DNA from: Paracoccus denitrificans
GTDB taxonomy: Bacteria; Pseudomonadota; Alphaproteobacteria; Rhodobacterales; Rhodobacteraceae
Assembly: GCF_900100045.1 (NCBI RefSeq)
Contig: NZ_FNEA01000025.1
Location: 1-64,000, forward strand
DNA length: 64,000 nt
Direction: 5' to 3'
A model generated the notes under the pieces. That model was not told the DNA's origin and did not search any database. It saw nothing but the letters and a program-made list of their open reading frames with translations. Shown one piece after another: positions 8,740 to 18,305 of the stretch; within the stretch, counting starts at the first letter, position 1; each line of letters opens with the position of its first letter. The position numbers and the translations under genes were made by a program.

Positions 8740-9786
8740 TCACTTGCAGGGATAGAGCGGCGGCTTGCCGTCAAGGATCAGCGCGATGTCGCCGGCGATC
8801 ATGGCGGCGGCCTTGATCGCGGAATAGCGCGAGGCGCCGGCGATATGCGGCGAAAGCGTGACGTTGGGCAGCCTCAGCAGCGGCCAGTCGGCGGGCGGCG
8901 GCTCGGGCTCGAACGTATCCAGCGCGGCGCCGCGCAACTGTCCCGAAACCAGCGCGTCGTAAAGCGCGTCATAGTCCAGCACCTGCCCGCGCGTGGTGTT
9001 CACGATATAGCCGCCGGGCTTCATCATCGCGATCCGTGCGCGAGAGATCATGCCCCTGGTCTGGGGCGTGACGCGGGGGTGCAGCGTCACCACGTCGGCG
9101 CGGGCCATCAGGTCGTCCAACTCGGCCTTTTCGAAGCCGGCGGCCGTTTCCTCGGGCGTCAGCTCCTTGAACGGGTCGTAGATCAGGATGCCGCAGCCAA
9201 AGGGTTGCAGCAGCCGCGCGACCCGTGTGCCGATGTCGCCATAGCCGACGATGCCGACGGTCAGCTCGCACAGTTCGGGGCCGGTATTGGCGTAGTGATA
9301 GAATTCGCGCCCGAACCGGCCGCTGGCGACGGCCATGTGGCCGCGGATCAGGTTGCGGGTTTCCGCCAGCAGCGAGCCGACGGTGAATTCCGCCACCGCC
9401 GAGGCATTGCGGCCGGGCGTGTTCACCACCGGGATGCCGCGCGCGCGGGCCGCCGCCATTTCGATATTCACCGGCCCGCCGCGCGACACGGCGATGGCCT
9501 TGAGCCGCGGGGCGTGGTCGAGGCTTGCTGCGGTGATCGGCGCCAGGTGAGTGATGAGGATGTCGAGATCGGCGAGGAAGTCGAAATAGTCCTCGGGCCG
9601 GCCGACGAACTCGCCCACCGGCAGGGTGGGGTCGTATTTGGTGGATTTCAGCCGCAGCGGCCAGTCGATCTCCATGCTGCGGATGGTCAGCTCGCGGCCG
9701 GGCAGTTTCTCGCGCAGTGCGGTTTCAAAGAAGCCCGGCTGCATGAAGCCGTCGCCGATGATGCCGATGGTCAGGCTGTCCGTCAT
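8740..9786 (-). CDS. D-2-hydroxyacid dehydrogenase family protein
   Basis: A 348-residue NAD(P)-dependent dehydrogenase of the D-3-phosphoglycerate/2-hydroxyacid family, interconverting a 2-hydroxy acid and a 2-keto acid. The Rossmann motif is VGIVGYGDIG, the catalytic Arg is in AVSRGGP, the Glu in DTFEPEP and the His in SPHIAGAS. No ACT domain follows, so it is not a standard SerA. The ATG at 9786 overlaps the CaiB/BaiF stop by 4 nt. The downstream ThDP enzyme could act on its keto-acid product, which is inference. Confidence 0.9.
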   Translation of the reverse strand: MTDSLTIGIIGDGFMQPGFFETALREKLPGRELTIRSMEIDWPLRLKSTKYDPTLPVGEFVGRPEDYFDFLADLDILITHLAPITAASLDHAPRLKAIAVSRGGPVNIEMAAARARGIPVVNTPGRNASAVAEFTVGSLLAETRNLIRGHMAVASGRFGREFYHYANTGPELCELTVGIVGYGDIGTRVARLLQPFGCGILIYDPFKELTPEETAAGFEKAELDDLMARADVVTLHPRVTPQTRGMISRARIAMMKPGGYIVNTTRGQVLDYDALYDALVSGQLRGAALDTFEPEPPPADWPLLRLPNVTLSPHIAGASRYSAIKAAAMIAGDIALILDGKPPLYPCK

Positions 9787-10982
9787 GCTTTCCTCGCGGC
9801 GTTCTGTTCGGGGTCCGGACCCGGCAGCACCTCGCGATAGCTGTCGGGGTCCAGCGCGCGTTCCGCCATGACTTCGCCCGTGTGCTGGGCAAAGCCGGGC
9901 GGCGCGCGGCGATAGCTGGCGGGCGTGCGCGACAGCTTGATCGGGCTGCCAGTGCCGCGATACTCGCCGATATCCACCACCATCTCGCGGTGGATCGTAT
10001 GCGGGTCGGCGATCACCTGGTCGATGCTGCGCACCGCACCGCAGGGCACGCCGGCCTTGATCAGCCGGTCGGAAAGCCCGGCGCAATCGAAGGCGGAAAG
10101 CGCCGCTTCCAGCGCCGCCTTCAGCGCGTCTCGGTGGATGTTGCGCTGGCTGTTGCTGGCAAAGCGCGCGTCCTGCGGCAGGTCGGGCCGGCCGATCATG
10201 GCGCAGAGCGTGGCGAATTGCCGATCGTTGCCGACGGCGAGAAAGATCGGCTCGGTCCCGGTGGCGAATGTGTCATAGGGGCAGATGTTGGGATGCGCAT
10301 TGCCCGAGGGCCCCGCCACCCTGCCCGAAAGGTAGTAGTTGGGCAAATGCGGATGCAGCAGCGAGACGCCGCAATCGTAAAGGCTGGTCTCGACGAACTG
10401 GCCCTTGCCGCTGGTCGCGCGCTCGCTCAGCGCCATGAGGATGCCGATGGTGGCGTTGAGGCCCGTCACCATGTCCACCACCGGCAGGCCCACGCGCAGC
10501 GGCTGGCCACCCGCCTCGCCATTCACGCTCATGATGCCGCAAAGCGCCTGGATCGCGGCGTCGTAGCCCGGCAGCCCGCCCATCGGCCCGTCCGCACCGA
10601 AGCCCGAGACGCGGCAATGCACCAGCCGCGGGAAGCGCCTTGCAAGTTCGTCCTGGCCCAGGCCCCAGCGTTCCATCGTGCCGGTCTTGAAATTCTCGAT
10701 CAGCACATCGGCGTCTTCCAGCAGCGCCAGCAGCAACTCGCGCCCCATCTCTTGCGACAGGTCCACGGCGATGCCGCGCTTGTTGCGGTTCAGGCCCAGG
10801 AAATAGCTGGCCGCATCGCCCAGGAAGGGCGGGCCCCAGCCGCGCGTCTCGTCGCCTGCAGGGGGTTCCAGCTTGACGACATCGGCGCCGTGATCGGCCA
10901 GTATCTGGCCGGCATAGGGACCGCCCAGCACGCGGCTGGCGTCGATGACCCGAAGATTGGCGAGCGATCCGGGATTGATCAT
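9783..10982 (-). CDS. Family III CoA-transferase (CaiB/BaiF)
   Basis: A 399-residue class III CoA-transferase that moves CoA between two carboxylic acids through an aspartyl-acyl intermediate. Family features are RVIDASRVLGGPYAGQILADHGADVVK at the start, NRNKRGIAVDL near residue 82 and the likely catalytic Asp in LPGYDAAIQA near residue 140. It overlaps genes on both sides by 4 nt. A family III enzyme in the same operon as a two-subunit family I enzyme suggests two CoA-activation steps or two acids in the pathway. Confidence 0.92.
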   Translation of the reverse strand: MINPGSLANLRVIDASRVLGGPYAGQILADHGADVVKLEPPAGDETRGWGPPFLGDAASYFLGLNRNKRGIAVDLSQEMGRELLLALLEDADVLIENFKTGTMERWGLGQDELARRFPRLVHCRVSGFGADGPMGGLPGYDAAIQALCGIMSVNGEAGGQPLRVGLPVVDMVTGLNATIGILMALSERATSGKGQFVETSLYDCGVSLLHPHLPNYYLSGRVAGPSGNAHPNICPYDTFATGTEPIFLAVGNDRQFATLCAMIGRPDLPQDARFASNSQRNIHRDALKAALEAALSAFDCAGLSDRLIKAGVPCGAVRSIDQVIADPHTIHREMVVDIGEYRGTGSPIKLSRTPASYRRAPPGFAQHTGEVMAERALDPDSYREVLPGPDPEQNAARKA

Positions 10983-11746
10983 GCGGGGCTTCCTTCGCGG
11001 GTCAGGGCCGCCAGGTCGCTGCGCCATTCGGCGGCGAAGGCGGGGTAGGTTTCGGCAAGCTCATCCAGCACCCGGCCGCGCAGCAGCGACAGGGTGGCGG
11101 TGTCGGGGGCAGGGGTGGCGGCGGGCGTTTCCGCATGGTCGAAGGCAAAGCCGGTCGCCGCGCGGATCTCGTCCAGGTCATGGCCGGGATGGACGCTCTC
11201 CAGCGTGAAGCCCGGCCGCGCCTTGTCGAAGCGGAACAGCGCCTTGCCGGTCAGCAGCGCGACCGGCCCGCCGGTGCGATAGACGCCGGGGGCGCTGGTG
11301 CCGGGGGCGCTGATGAAATCGACCTTGTCCACCAATACGCGCGGCGAATGCTCTTCGCGGAACAGAATCACGCGCGGCACGGTGAAATACAGATAGGCCG
11401 AGCCGAACGAGCCGGGCCAGCGCACCTTGACCTGCGGATAGTCGCCGACGCCGACCAGGTTCACATTGGCCTGGCCGTCGATCTGGCCGCCGCCCAGGAA
11501 AAAGGCATCCAGCCGGCCCTGGCCCGCGCTGTCGAACAGTTCCGCCGAGCCGTTGGTGAAGAAATTGTGCTCGACCGAGCCAAGGATCGACAGCCGCACC
11601 GGACGCTGTCCGTCGTCCAGCGCCCGGCGCAGCATCGCGCCGGCGGCAGGCATGGGGGAGGAGGCGCCGACCGCGACATGGCGCACGCCGTCGAGCAGCC
11701 GGGCGATGGTGCAGATCAGGATCTCGCGGGGCAGGGCGGCGCTCAT
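10979..11746 (-). CDS. CoA-transferase subunit B (glutaconate/3-oxoadipate type)
   Basis: A 255-residue beta subunit of a family I CoA-transferase. It has the GxGxx core region, and a likely catalytic glutamate in GSVEHNFF. The segment PVALLTGKALFRFD is typical of the glutaconate CoA-transferase beta fold. It overlaps the alpha-subunit gene and the CaiB/BaiF gene by 4 nt each, so the subunits should be made in a fixed ratio. The acid accepted is unknown. Confidence 0.88.
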   Translation of the reverse strand: MSAALPREILICTIARLLDGVRHVAVGASSPMPAAGAMLRRALDDGQRPVRLSILGSVEHNFFTNGSAELFDSAGQGRLDAFFLGGGQIDGQANVNLVGVGDYPQVKVRWPGSFGSAYLYFTVPRVILFREEHSPRVLVDKVDFISAPGTSAPGVYRTGGPVALLTGKALFRFDKARPGFTLESVHPGHDLDEIRAATGFAFDHAETPAATPAPDTATLSLLRGRVLDELAETYPAFAAEWRSDLAALTREGSPA

Positions 11747-12552
11747 GCCGGCACCTCCTGCCCCACGAAGCCCGCCATGTATTCGGCAAAGCCCTTGGCC
11801 GTGCGGGCGGCGGCGGCATAGCGCATCAGCTCATCCGTGTCGGAGGCATATTCGCCCCAGAGGCCATAGGGCCAGGCGCCGCGCGGCGCCTGCGCCACGG
11901 CGCTGACGTAAAGCGCGGGCAGGGTGCCGGCGGCGGTCATCTCGTCGGCCAGCAGGCTGCGGTCCACGATGCGTTCCACCGTGACCAGCGTTTCGCTCGC
12001 GGCATAGGCCATGGCGGCCAACTCGCGCCGGCGGCCGATCCAGACATTGCCTTCTCGGTCGGCCATCGGCGCATGAAAGATCGCCACGTCGGGCCGGATC
12101 GCCGGGATCAGCGCGACGGGATCGCTCGCTGCAAAGGGATTGTCGATCACCCGCCAGTCGGGGCGGTTCGCCAGCACGTCCGAGCCGATCAGCCCGCGTA
12201 TCGGCAGGAAGGGCACGCCCTTCTGCGCCGCCATCAGCCCGGCATGGATCGCGGGGCAGGTGGCGTCGAGGATACGGATATCGCCCTGTCGCACGGCATC
12301 GTTGAACCGCGGCGCGCCCCCGGCCTCGCCCAGCGACACGGCGCTGGTCTCGACCGTGGCGACCAGCCCGGCACCGATCAGCATGTCCACCTGCAGGCCG
12401 CCGGTCGGCACGCAGACCAGGTGCAACCCGCCCGCGCCATGCTCGATCAGCGGCCGGGTCATCGCCATCGAGACCCCGGCGTAATCCACCGGCAGCGCCA
12501 GCGACATGCCCGGCGTGACGCGACGGGCCATGTCGCGCAGATCCTGTGCCAT
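11743..12552 (-). CDS. CoA-transferase subunit A (glutaconate type)
   Basis: A 269-residue alpha subunit of a family I CoA-transferase, partner of the next gene. The fold is shown by GGLHLVCVPTGGLQVDMLIGAG, then GLIGSDVLA and ADREGNVWIG. It is the first gene of the leftward operon. The ATG at 12552 has a strong GGGAG site and follows the conserved family start; reading further upstream would run through the promoter and operator. It is shorter than classical GctA (about 320 residues). Expression should be controlled by the operator 19 nt upstream of the start codon. Confidence 0.88.
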   Translation of the reverse strand: MAQDLRDMARRVTPGMSLALPVDYAGVSMAMTRPLIEHGAGGLHLVCVPTGGLQVDMLIGAGLVATVETSAVSLGEAGGAPRFNDAVRQGDIRILDATCPAIHAGLMAAQKGVPFLPIRGLIGSDVLANRPDWRVIDNPFAASDPVALIPAIRPDVAIFHAPMADREGNVWIGRRRELAAMAYAASETLVTVERIVDRSLLADEMTAAGTLPALYVSAVAQAPRGAWPYGLWGEYASDTDELMRYAAAARTAKGFAEYMAGFVGQEVPA

Positions 12553-12570
12553 GTCGCTCCCTTCTCTTAT

Positions 12571-12589
12571 TGTTCCAAAATACGGAACA
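12571..12589. promoter_or_regulatory. Inverted-repeat operator 1 (likely IclR site)
   Basis: The sequence TGTTCCAAAATACGGAACA is a perfect 6-bp inverted repeat around a 7-base centre. It lies between the predicted leftward promoter and the start codon of the CoA-transferase operon. A second, nearly identical copy precedes the divergent ABC operon. Assignment to the IclR regulator at 16885 is inferred from location and from the GTTC/GAAC arms that many IclR-family operators have. Confidence 0.7.
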
Positions 12590-12603
12590 TAGTTCTGAAA
12601 ATT

Positions 12604-12633
12604 ATGATAGGCAGAGCCAAACCGGCAAGTCAA
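12604..12633 (-). promoter_or_regulatory. Predicted promoter of the leftward catabolic operon
   Basis: On the minus strand TTGACT (12633-12628) is followed after 18 bases by TATCAT (12609-12604), good matches to -35 and -10 elements. Transcription would begin roughly 10 bases before operator 1, so a bound repressor would block escape or elongation. Confidence 0.55.
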
Positions 12634-12685
12634 TCCATTCCCATCGCGGCATTTTGCGGAAATTTCTTCAGTCGGTCGGAAATTC

Positions 12686-12713
12686 TTGACAAGCGAAGCA
12701 GAGCGCTGACAAT
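12686..12713 (+). promoter_or_regulatory. Predicted promoter of the ABC transporter operon
   Basis: TTGACA at 12686-12691 is a perfect -35 element; GACAAT at 12708-12713 with 16-base spacing is a fair -10 element. Operator 2 lies about 15 bases downstream, mirroring the arrangement on the opposite strand. Confidence 0.5.
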
Positions 12714-12727
12714 AAAATACAGAATAG

Positions 12728-12746
12728 CGTTCTACAATACGGAACG
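12728..12746. promoter_or_regulatory. Inverted-repeat operator 2 (likely IclR site)
   Basis: CGTTCTACAATACGGAACG shares the core GTTCYAMAATACGGAAC with operator 1 and lies immediately upstream of the ribosome site of the ABC ATPase gene. The centres of the two copies are about 157 bp apart, so one regulator dimer or tetramer could control both divergent operons. Confidence 0.7.
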
Positions 12747-12755
12747 AAAGGGGAG

Positions 12756-13903
<1,148 letters not shown>

Positions 13904-13907
<4 letters not shown>

Positions 13908-15679
13908 GCGACGCGACCCTTGCCGCCTCCCGCACGCCCCTGGCACAGCGGCTGAAAAGCCCGGTGCTGCTGCTGGTGCCGGCGGTGCTGTTCCTGGCGG
14001 TGATCTACCTGCTGCCGCTGATCGACCTGTTCCGGGTCAGCATGTCCGGCCCGACCTGGTCCACGCATTTCGAGCGGGTGTTCTCGGTTCCACTTTACTG
14101 GGAATCGCTGATCCGCACCATGCAGATTGCCTTTACGGTGGCCTGCCTCTGCGCGCTGCTGGGCTATCCCACGGCGCTGCTGATCCATCGCACGCGCGGC
14201 ATCGCCCAGATCCTGATCGCGACGGCGGTGGTCCTGCCCTATTTCATCGCCATCCTGATCCGCACCTATGCCTGGATGGTGCTGCTGGGGCGCAACGGCC
14301 CGATCAACAAGCTGCTGCAAACGCTGGGGCTGATCGACACGCCGCTGGCGCTGCTGTTCAACCGGGGCTCGGTGCTCTTGGGCATGACGGCGGTGCTGTT
14401 GCCGCTGATGGTGCTCAGCATCTATGCCTCGGTGGCGCGGCTGGACACCAGCCTGACGCGCGCGGCGCTGGCCTCGGGCGCGGGGCCGCTGGCGGTGTTC
14501 TGGCGCGTGCTGCTGCCGCTGACGCTGCCGGGGATCGGCGCGGGTTTCCTGCTGGTCTTCGTGGCCGGGCTGGGGTTTTTCATCACGCCGACGCTGCTGG
14601 GCGGTCCGGGGGACCAGATGTTCGCCATGCACATCACCCAGCAGGCCGATTCCATTACCGGCGAGGGTTTCTTGCAGGCCCTTGCCGTGGTGCTGCTGGT
14701 CATCACCCTGGTCGTGGTCGGCATCGCCGGCCGGATCATGGGGTTCGAGTTCATCTGGGGCGGCGGCAAGCTGGGCGATGGCAAGCCCAGGCCCGTCGCC
14801 ACGGCAGCCCGCGTGCAGGCGCCGCGCCGGGGGTTCGGCATGGTGCTGGCCGATCTGCTGGGCTGGCCGCTGTTGCGGCTGATGGGGCTGCTGTCCGCCG
14901 GCTGGGGACGCTGGACGGTGCGGATCATGGGCGGGGCGGTGATCGTCGCGCTGGTCGTGCCGATCATCGTCGTCATGGTGATTTCCTTCAGCAAGGCCAG
15001 CTACCTGACCTTTCCGCCGCCCGCCTGGTCGCTGCGCTGGTACGAGAAATTCTTCAGCGACAGCAACTGGATGAACGCTTTCCGCAACTCGCTGCTGATC
15101 GCCCTGCTTTCGGCGACGATCTCGGTCAGCCTGGGCGCGACGGCGGCCATGGGCATCGTGCGCAGCAATATCCGCTACAAATCCGCGCTGATGCTCTTGC
15201 TGGTCAGCCCGATGATCGTGCCGCCGGTGGTGTTGGGCCTGTCGCTTTACGCGCTGTTCCTGAAGCTGGGGCTGGTCGGCACCTATCTCGGCCTGGCCGC
15301 CGCCCATGCCATCGGCGGCATCCCGATCGTGGTGGTGATCGTCGCGGCGTCGCTGCAGGCGGTGGACCAGCGGCTGGAGCAGGGGGCCGCGGTGCATGGC
15401 GCCTCGCCGCTGACGGTGTTCCGCACGGTGACGCTGCCCGCCATCGCGCCGGGCCTGGCGGCGGCGGTGTTCTTTGCCTTCCTGCATTCGTTCGACGAAC
15501 TGGTGCTGTCGCTGTTCCTGTCCAGTCCGCGGATGAAGACCCTGCCGCTGATGCTGTGGGCGGACATCAACTATCAGCTGAACCCGGTTCTGGCCGTCGT
15601 CTCGACGCTGGAGGTGCTGCTGGTCGTGGGCGGGATCATCCTGGCCCGGCCGGTCCTGACACGCGGCAAGCCCGCGTAA
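13904..15679 (+). CDS. Fused double permease of a PotB/PotC-type ABC transporter
   Basis: A 591-residue inner-membrane protein holding two complete binding-protein-dependent permease units in one chain. The first half resembles PotB, with hydrophobic helices from residue 20 and a coupling loop around SGAGPLAVFWRVLLPLTLPG near residue 190. A polar linker of about 60 residues follows, then a PotC-like half with the loop GASPLTVFRTVTLPAIAPG near residue 505. Each loop carries the conserved G of the ATPase-contact motif. PotB and PotC are usually separate proteins, so this is a natural fusion that fixes the heterodimer. The start overlaps the ATPase stop (ATGA). Confidence 0.9.
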
Positions 15680-15710
15680 CCACAAGAACGTTCCAATGGA
15701 GGAGGATGGA

Positions 15711-16787
15711 ATGCTGCGACTGAACAGACTGACCGGCGCGGTCTCGGCGCTGGCCCTGGGCACGCTGTTGGCCGGCCCCGCGCTGGCCCAAGGCGAGGTG
15801 GTGATGCAGGATCCCGGCGGCGCCTATGGCGACGCGTTGCGCGAGGTCATGTATGACCCGTTTGAGAAGGAAACCGGCATCGACGTGGTGACGGTGCAAG
15901 AGGCGCGTTCCGGCCCCCGCATCAAGGCGCAGGTCGAGGCGGGCAAGACCGAATGGGACCTGACCTTCATCTTCGACCAGGAAACCAGGCTGCTGGGCGA
16001 TTGCTGCCTGGCGGACATCGACTATGCCAAGCTGTCGCCCGAGGCGCAGGAGACGCTGGCGACCATGCCCGACAACCTCAAGCGGCCCAAGGGCGTGGCC
16101 TTGCAGGTGATCGGCGTCGCCATGGTCTATAACACCGACACCTATGCCGATGCGCAGCCGAAAAGCTGGGCCGACTTCTGGGATACCGAGAAATTCCCCG
16201 GCAAGCGCTGCATGCCCGCCTGGCCGCGCTTTGTCATGGAGGCCGCGCTGATGGCCGACGGCGTTCCCAAGGACCAGATCTATCCCATCGACATGGACCG
16301 CGCGCTGAAGAAGATCGCCGAGATCAAGCCGCATGTCTCGAAATGGTGGACCACCTCGGCCCAGGCGCCGCAACTGCTGCTGGATGGCGAGGCGGACATG
16401 TGCATGGCCTATACCGGCTCGTCCTCGGTCCTGGCGCTGGAAGGCGCGCCGCTGGAAGTCGAATGGAACCAGGGCTTCGTCTATTACGACTTCTTCTCGA
16501 TCCCCAAGGGCGCGCCGCATTACGACAACGCGCTGAAGCTGCTGTCCTGGCGGCTGGATGCCAGGCGGGCGGCGGAACTGACCTCTGCCTATCCGGTCGC
16601 GCTGCCCTCGCCCCTGGTCTATGAGCAGGCCGATCCCGAGATCAGCAAATACTGGGCCAACAACCCCGAGAACCTGGCCAAGGCCATCGAATGGAGCCCG
16701 GATTACTGGGGCGCCGCCTCGGGCCACGGCACCACCACGAACGAGGAATACGGCCAGGAACAGCTGAACGCGCTTTTGGCGCAGTGA
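15711..16787 (+). CDS. Periplasmic substrate-binding protein, PotD/opine type
   Basis: A 358-residue extracytoplasmic solute-binding protein. The first 26 residues form a Sec signal peptide with likely cleavage after GPALA. The mature part shows the family 1 binding-protein fold with VNTDTYAD-like and WADFWDTEKFPGKR segments typical of spermidine/putrescine and opine binders. I choose ATG 15711, with the site AGGAGG just upstream, over ATG 15696, which would put five acidic codons before the signal peptide. It lies 31 nt after the permease gene and delivers the substrate of this uptake system. Confidence 0.92.
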   Translation: MLRLNRLTGAVSALALGTLLAGPALAQGEVVMQDPGGAYGDALREVMYDPFEKETGIDVVTVQEARSGPRIKAQVEAGKTEWDLTFIFDQETRLLGDCCLADIDYAKLSPEAQETLATMPDNLKRPKGVALQVIGVAMVYNTDTYADAQPKSWADFWDTEKFPGKRCMPAWPRFVMEAALMADGVPKDQIYPIDMDRALKKIAEIKPHVSKWWTTSAQAPQLLLDGEADMCMAYTGSSSVLALEGAPLEVEWNQGFVYYDFFSIPKGAPHYDNALKLLSWRLDARRAAELTSAYPVALPSPLVYEQADPEISKYWANNPENLAKAIEWSPDYWGAASGHGTTTNEEYGQEQLNALLAQ

Positions 16788-16884
16788 TGATGCCTGGGCT
16801 GGCCTGTTCGGTGCGGCCTGGGGCATATATGACAAAAGGGCGGGCCGCGCCGGCCCGCGCCAGCAAGGGAAGACCAAGCCGGAC

Positions 16885-17640
16885 ATGGACAAGGCATTCA
16901 TCAAGGGGTTGCGGCTGATCGAGGCGCTTGCGCTCAGCGATCAGCCGCGGGGCGTGACCGACCTGGCCAATGCGCTGGGGCTGACGAAAAGCAATGTCCA
17001 CCGCCTGCTCGCGACGCTGATCGCGCAGGGCTATGTCCGGCAGGTGCCGCCGCAAAGCCATTACGAGCTGACCACGCGGATCTGGGAACTGGGCAGCCAT
17101 GTCATCCGCCGCATGGACCTGACCCGCATCGCCCGCCCCGCCATGGCCCGGCTGGCCGAGCAGACCGGAGAGACGGTGCATCTGTCGGTTCTGGACGGCA
17201 GCGAGGTGGTCTATCTCGACAAGATCGAAAGCGCCCACCACATCCGCGCCCATACCAGCGTCGGCGCCCGCGCCCCCGCCTATACCGTCGCCACCGGCAA
17301 GGCGATGCTGGCGCAGATGCCCGACAGCTATCTCGACCGCTTCGAGGGCCGGATGCAGCGCTATACCGACACCACCCGCATCACGCTTGCCGAACTGCGC
17401 GAGGATATCCGCATCGCGCGCGAGCAGGGTCATGCCCTTGTCCCCGAGGGTGAATGGCGCGAGGGCATCGCCGCCTGCGCCTGCGCGATCCTGAACCGCT
17501 CGGGCGAGCTTGCCGGTGCCATCGGCATGTCCGGCCCGGATTCGCGCATCAAGCGCAAGCAACTGCGCGAGATCGCGCCGCTTGTGATGGAGGCCGCCCG
17601 CGCCATTTCCCTGGCCCTGGGCTATGCCCCGCGCGTCTGA
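16885..17640 (+). CDS. IclR-family transcriptional regulator
   Basis: A 251-residue regulator with an N-terminal winged helix-turn-helix (VTDLANALGLTKSNVHRLLATL, residues about 24-45) and a C-terminal effector-binding IclR domain (AYTVATGKAMLAQ near residue 132, then an EGIAACACAI segment near 192). It lies 97 nt after the binding-protein gene on the same strand. The paired inverted repeats at 12571 and 12728 are its likely targets. The effector is probably the transported compound or a breakdown product; this is inferred from context. Confidence 0.92.
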   Translation: MDKAFIKGLRLIEALALSDQPRGVTDLANALGLTKSNVHRLLATLIAQGYVRQVPPQSHYELTTRIWELGSHVIRRMDLTRIARPAMARLAEQTGETVHLSVLDGSEVVYLDKIESAHHIRAHTSVGARAPAYTVATGKAMLAQMPDSYLDRFEGRMQRYTDTTRITLAELREDIRIAREQGHALVPEGEWREGIAACACAILNRSGELAGAIGMSGPDSRIKRKQLREIAPLVMEAARAISLALGYAPRV

Positions 17641-17659
17641 AGCAGCAAAAGGGAATGGC

Positions 17660-18171
17660 ATGACCGCCGCCTATCCCGACACGCTTCTGTTCATCCATGG
17701 CCAATGGCGGCCGGGTGCCGAGGCCGCAGCATCGCGGTAACCGATCCCGCCAGCGGCGCTGTAATTGGTCGGCTGGTCCGTGCCGAACGCACGGATCTGG
17801 ACGCGGCGCTGGCCGCCGCCGCGCGCGGCTTCCGGGTCTGGAGCGTGAGCGGTGCCTTCGACCGCTATCGCATCATGCGCCGATGCCATCGCCGCCATCA
17901 TGGTCCGCGAACAGGGCAAGCCGCTGGCCGAGGCCAAGGGCGAGGCCATGGCCGCTGCCGATGTCATCGACTGGTTCGGCAAAGAAGGTCGCCGCGCCTA
18001 TGGCCAGATCATCCCGCGCGTGCCGGGTGTCACGCAGATGACGATCAAGCTCCCGGTCGCGGCCTTCACGCCCTGGAACTTTCCGATCAGCCAGATCGTG
18101 CGCAAGCTGTCGGGGGCGCTGGCCGCCGGCTGCTCGATCATCGTCAACCCTGCTGACATGGCTACCGCATG
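17660..18171 (+). pseudogene. Decayed NAD-dependent aldehyde dehydrogenase (N-terminal third)
   Basis: Three reading frames in turn carry pieces of one aldehyde dehydrogenase of the succinate/ketoglutarate-semialdehyde type. The first frame starts at ATG 17660 (LLFIHGQWRPG) and stops at 17738. The second holds VTDPASGAVIGRL to FDRYRIMR. The third, from about 17880, holds [24 protein letters not shown] and [29 protein letters not shown]. The reading then ends after about 165 residues, whereas the family has about 480 and its catalytic Glu and Cys lie further on. It was probably once part of the preceding operon and cannot make an active enzyme. Confidence 0.85.
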
Positions 18172-18305
18172 AGGACAATCATCCGCTCGGGTGATTTCAG
18201 CCCGAACGGGTTTCCCGGCCGATGCCATGGCAGGCACCGTCGAATCTGAATGTCCGTCCTCGTGGCCGGTTGACGAACATATCATGAACATGCGATGCCT
18301 TCGCC

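Noticed and set aside
12686-12746. A third IclR site in the AATAAAATACAGAATA stretch
   Set aside because: It shares only one arm with the two good copies and lacks inverted symmetry.
16845-16860. GC-rich hairpin GGGCCG-CGC-CGGCCC before the IclR gene as a terminator
   Set aside because: It has no T-run, and such dyads are frequent by chance at this base composition.
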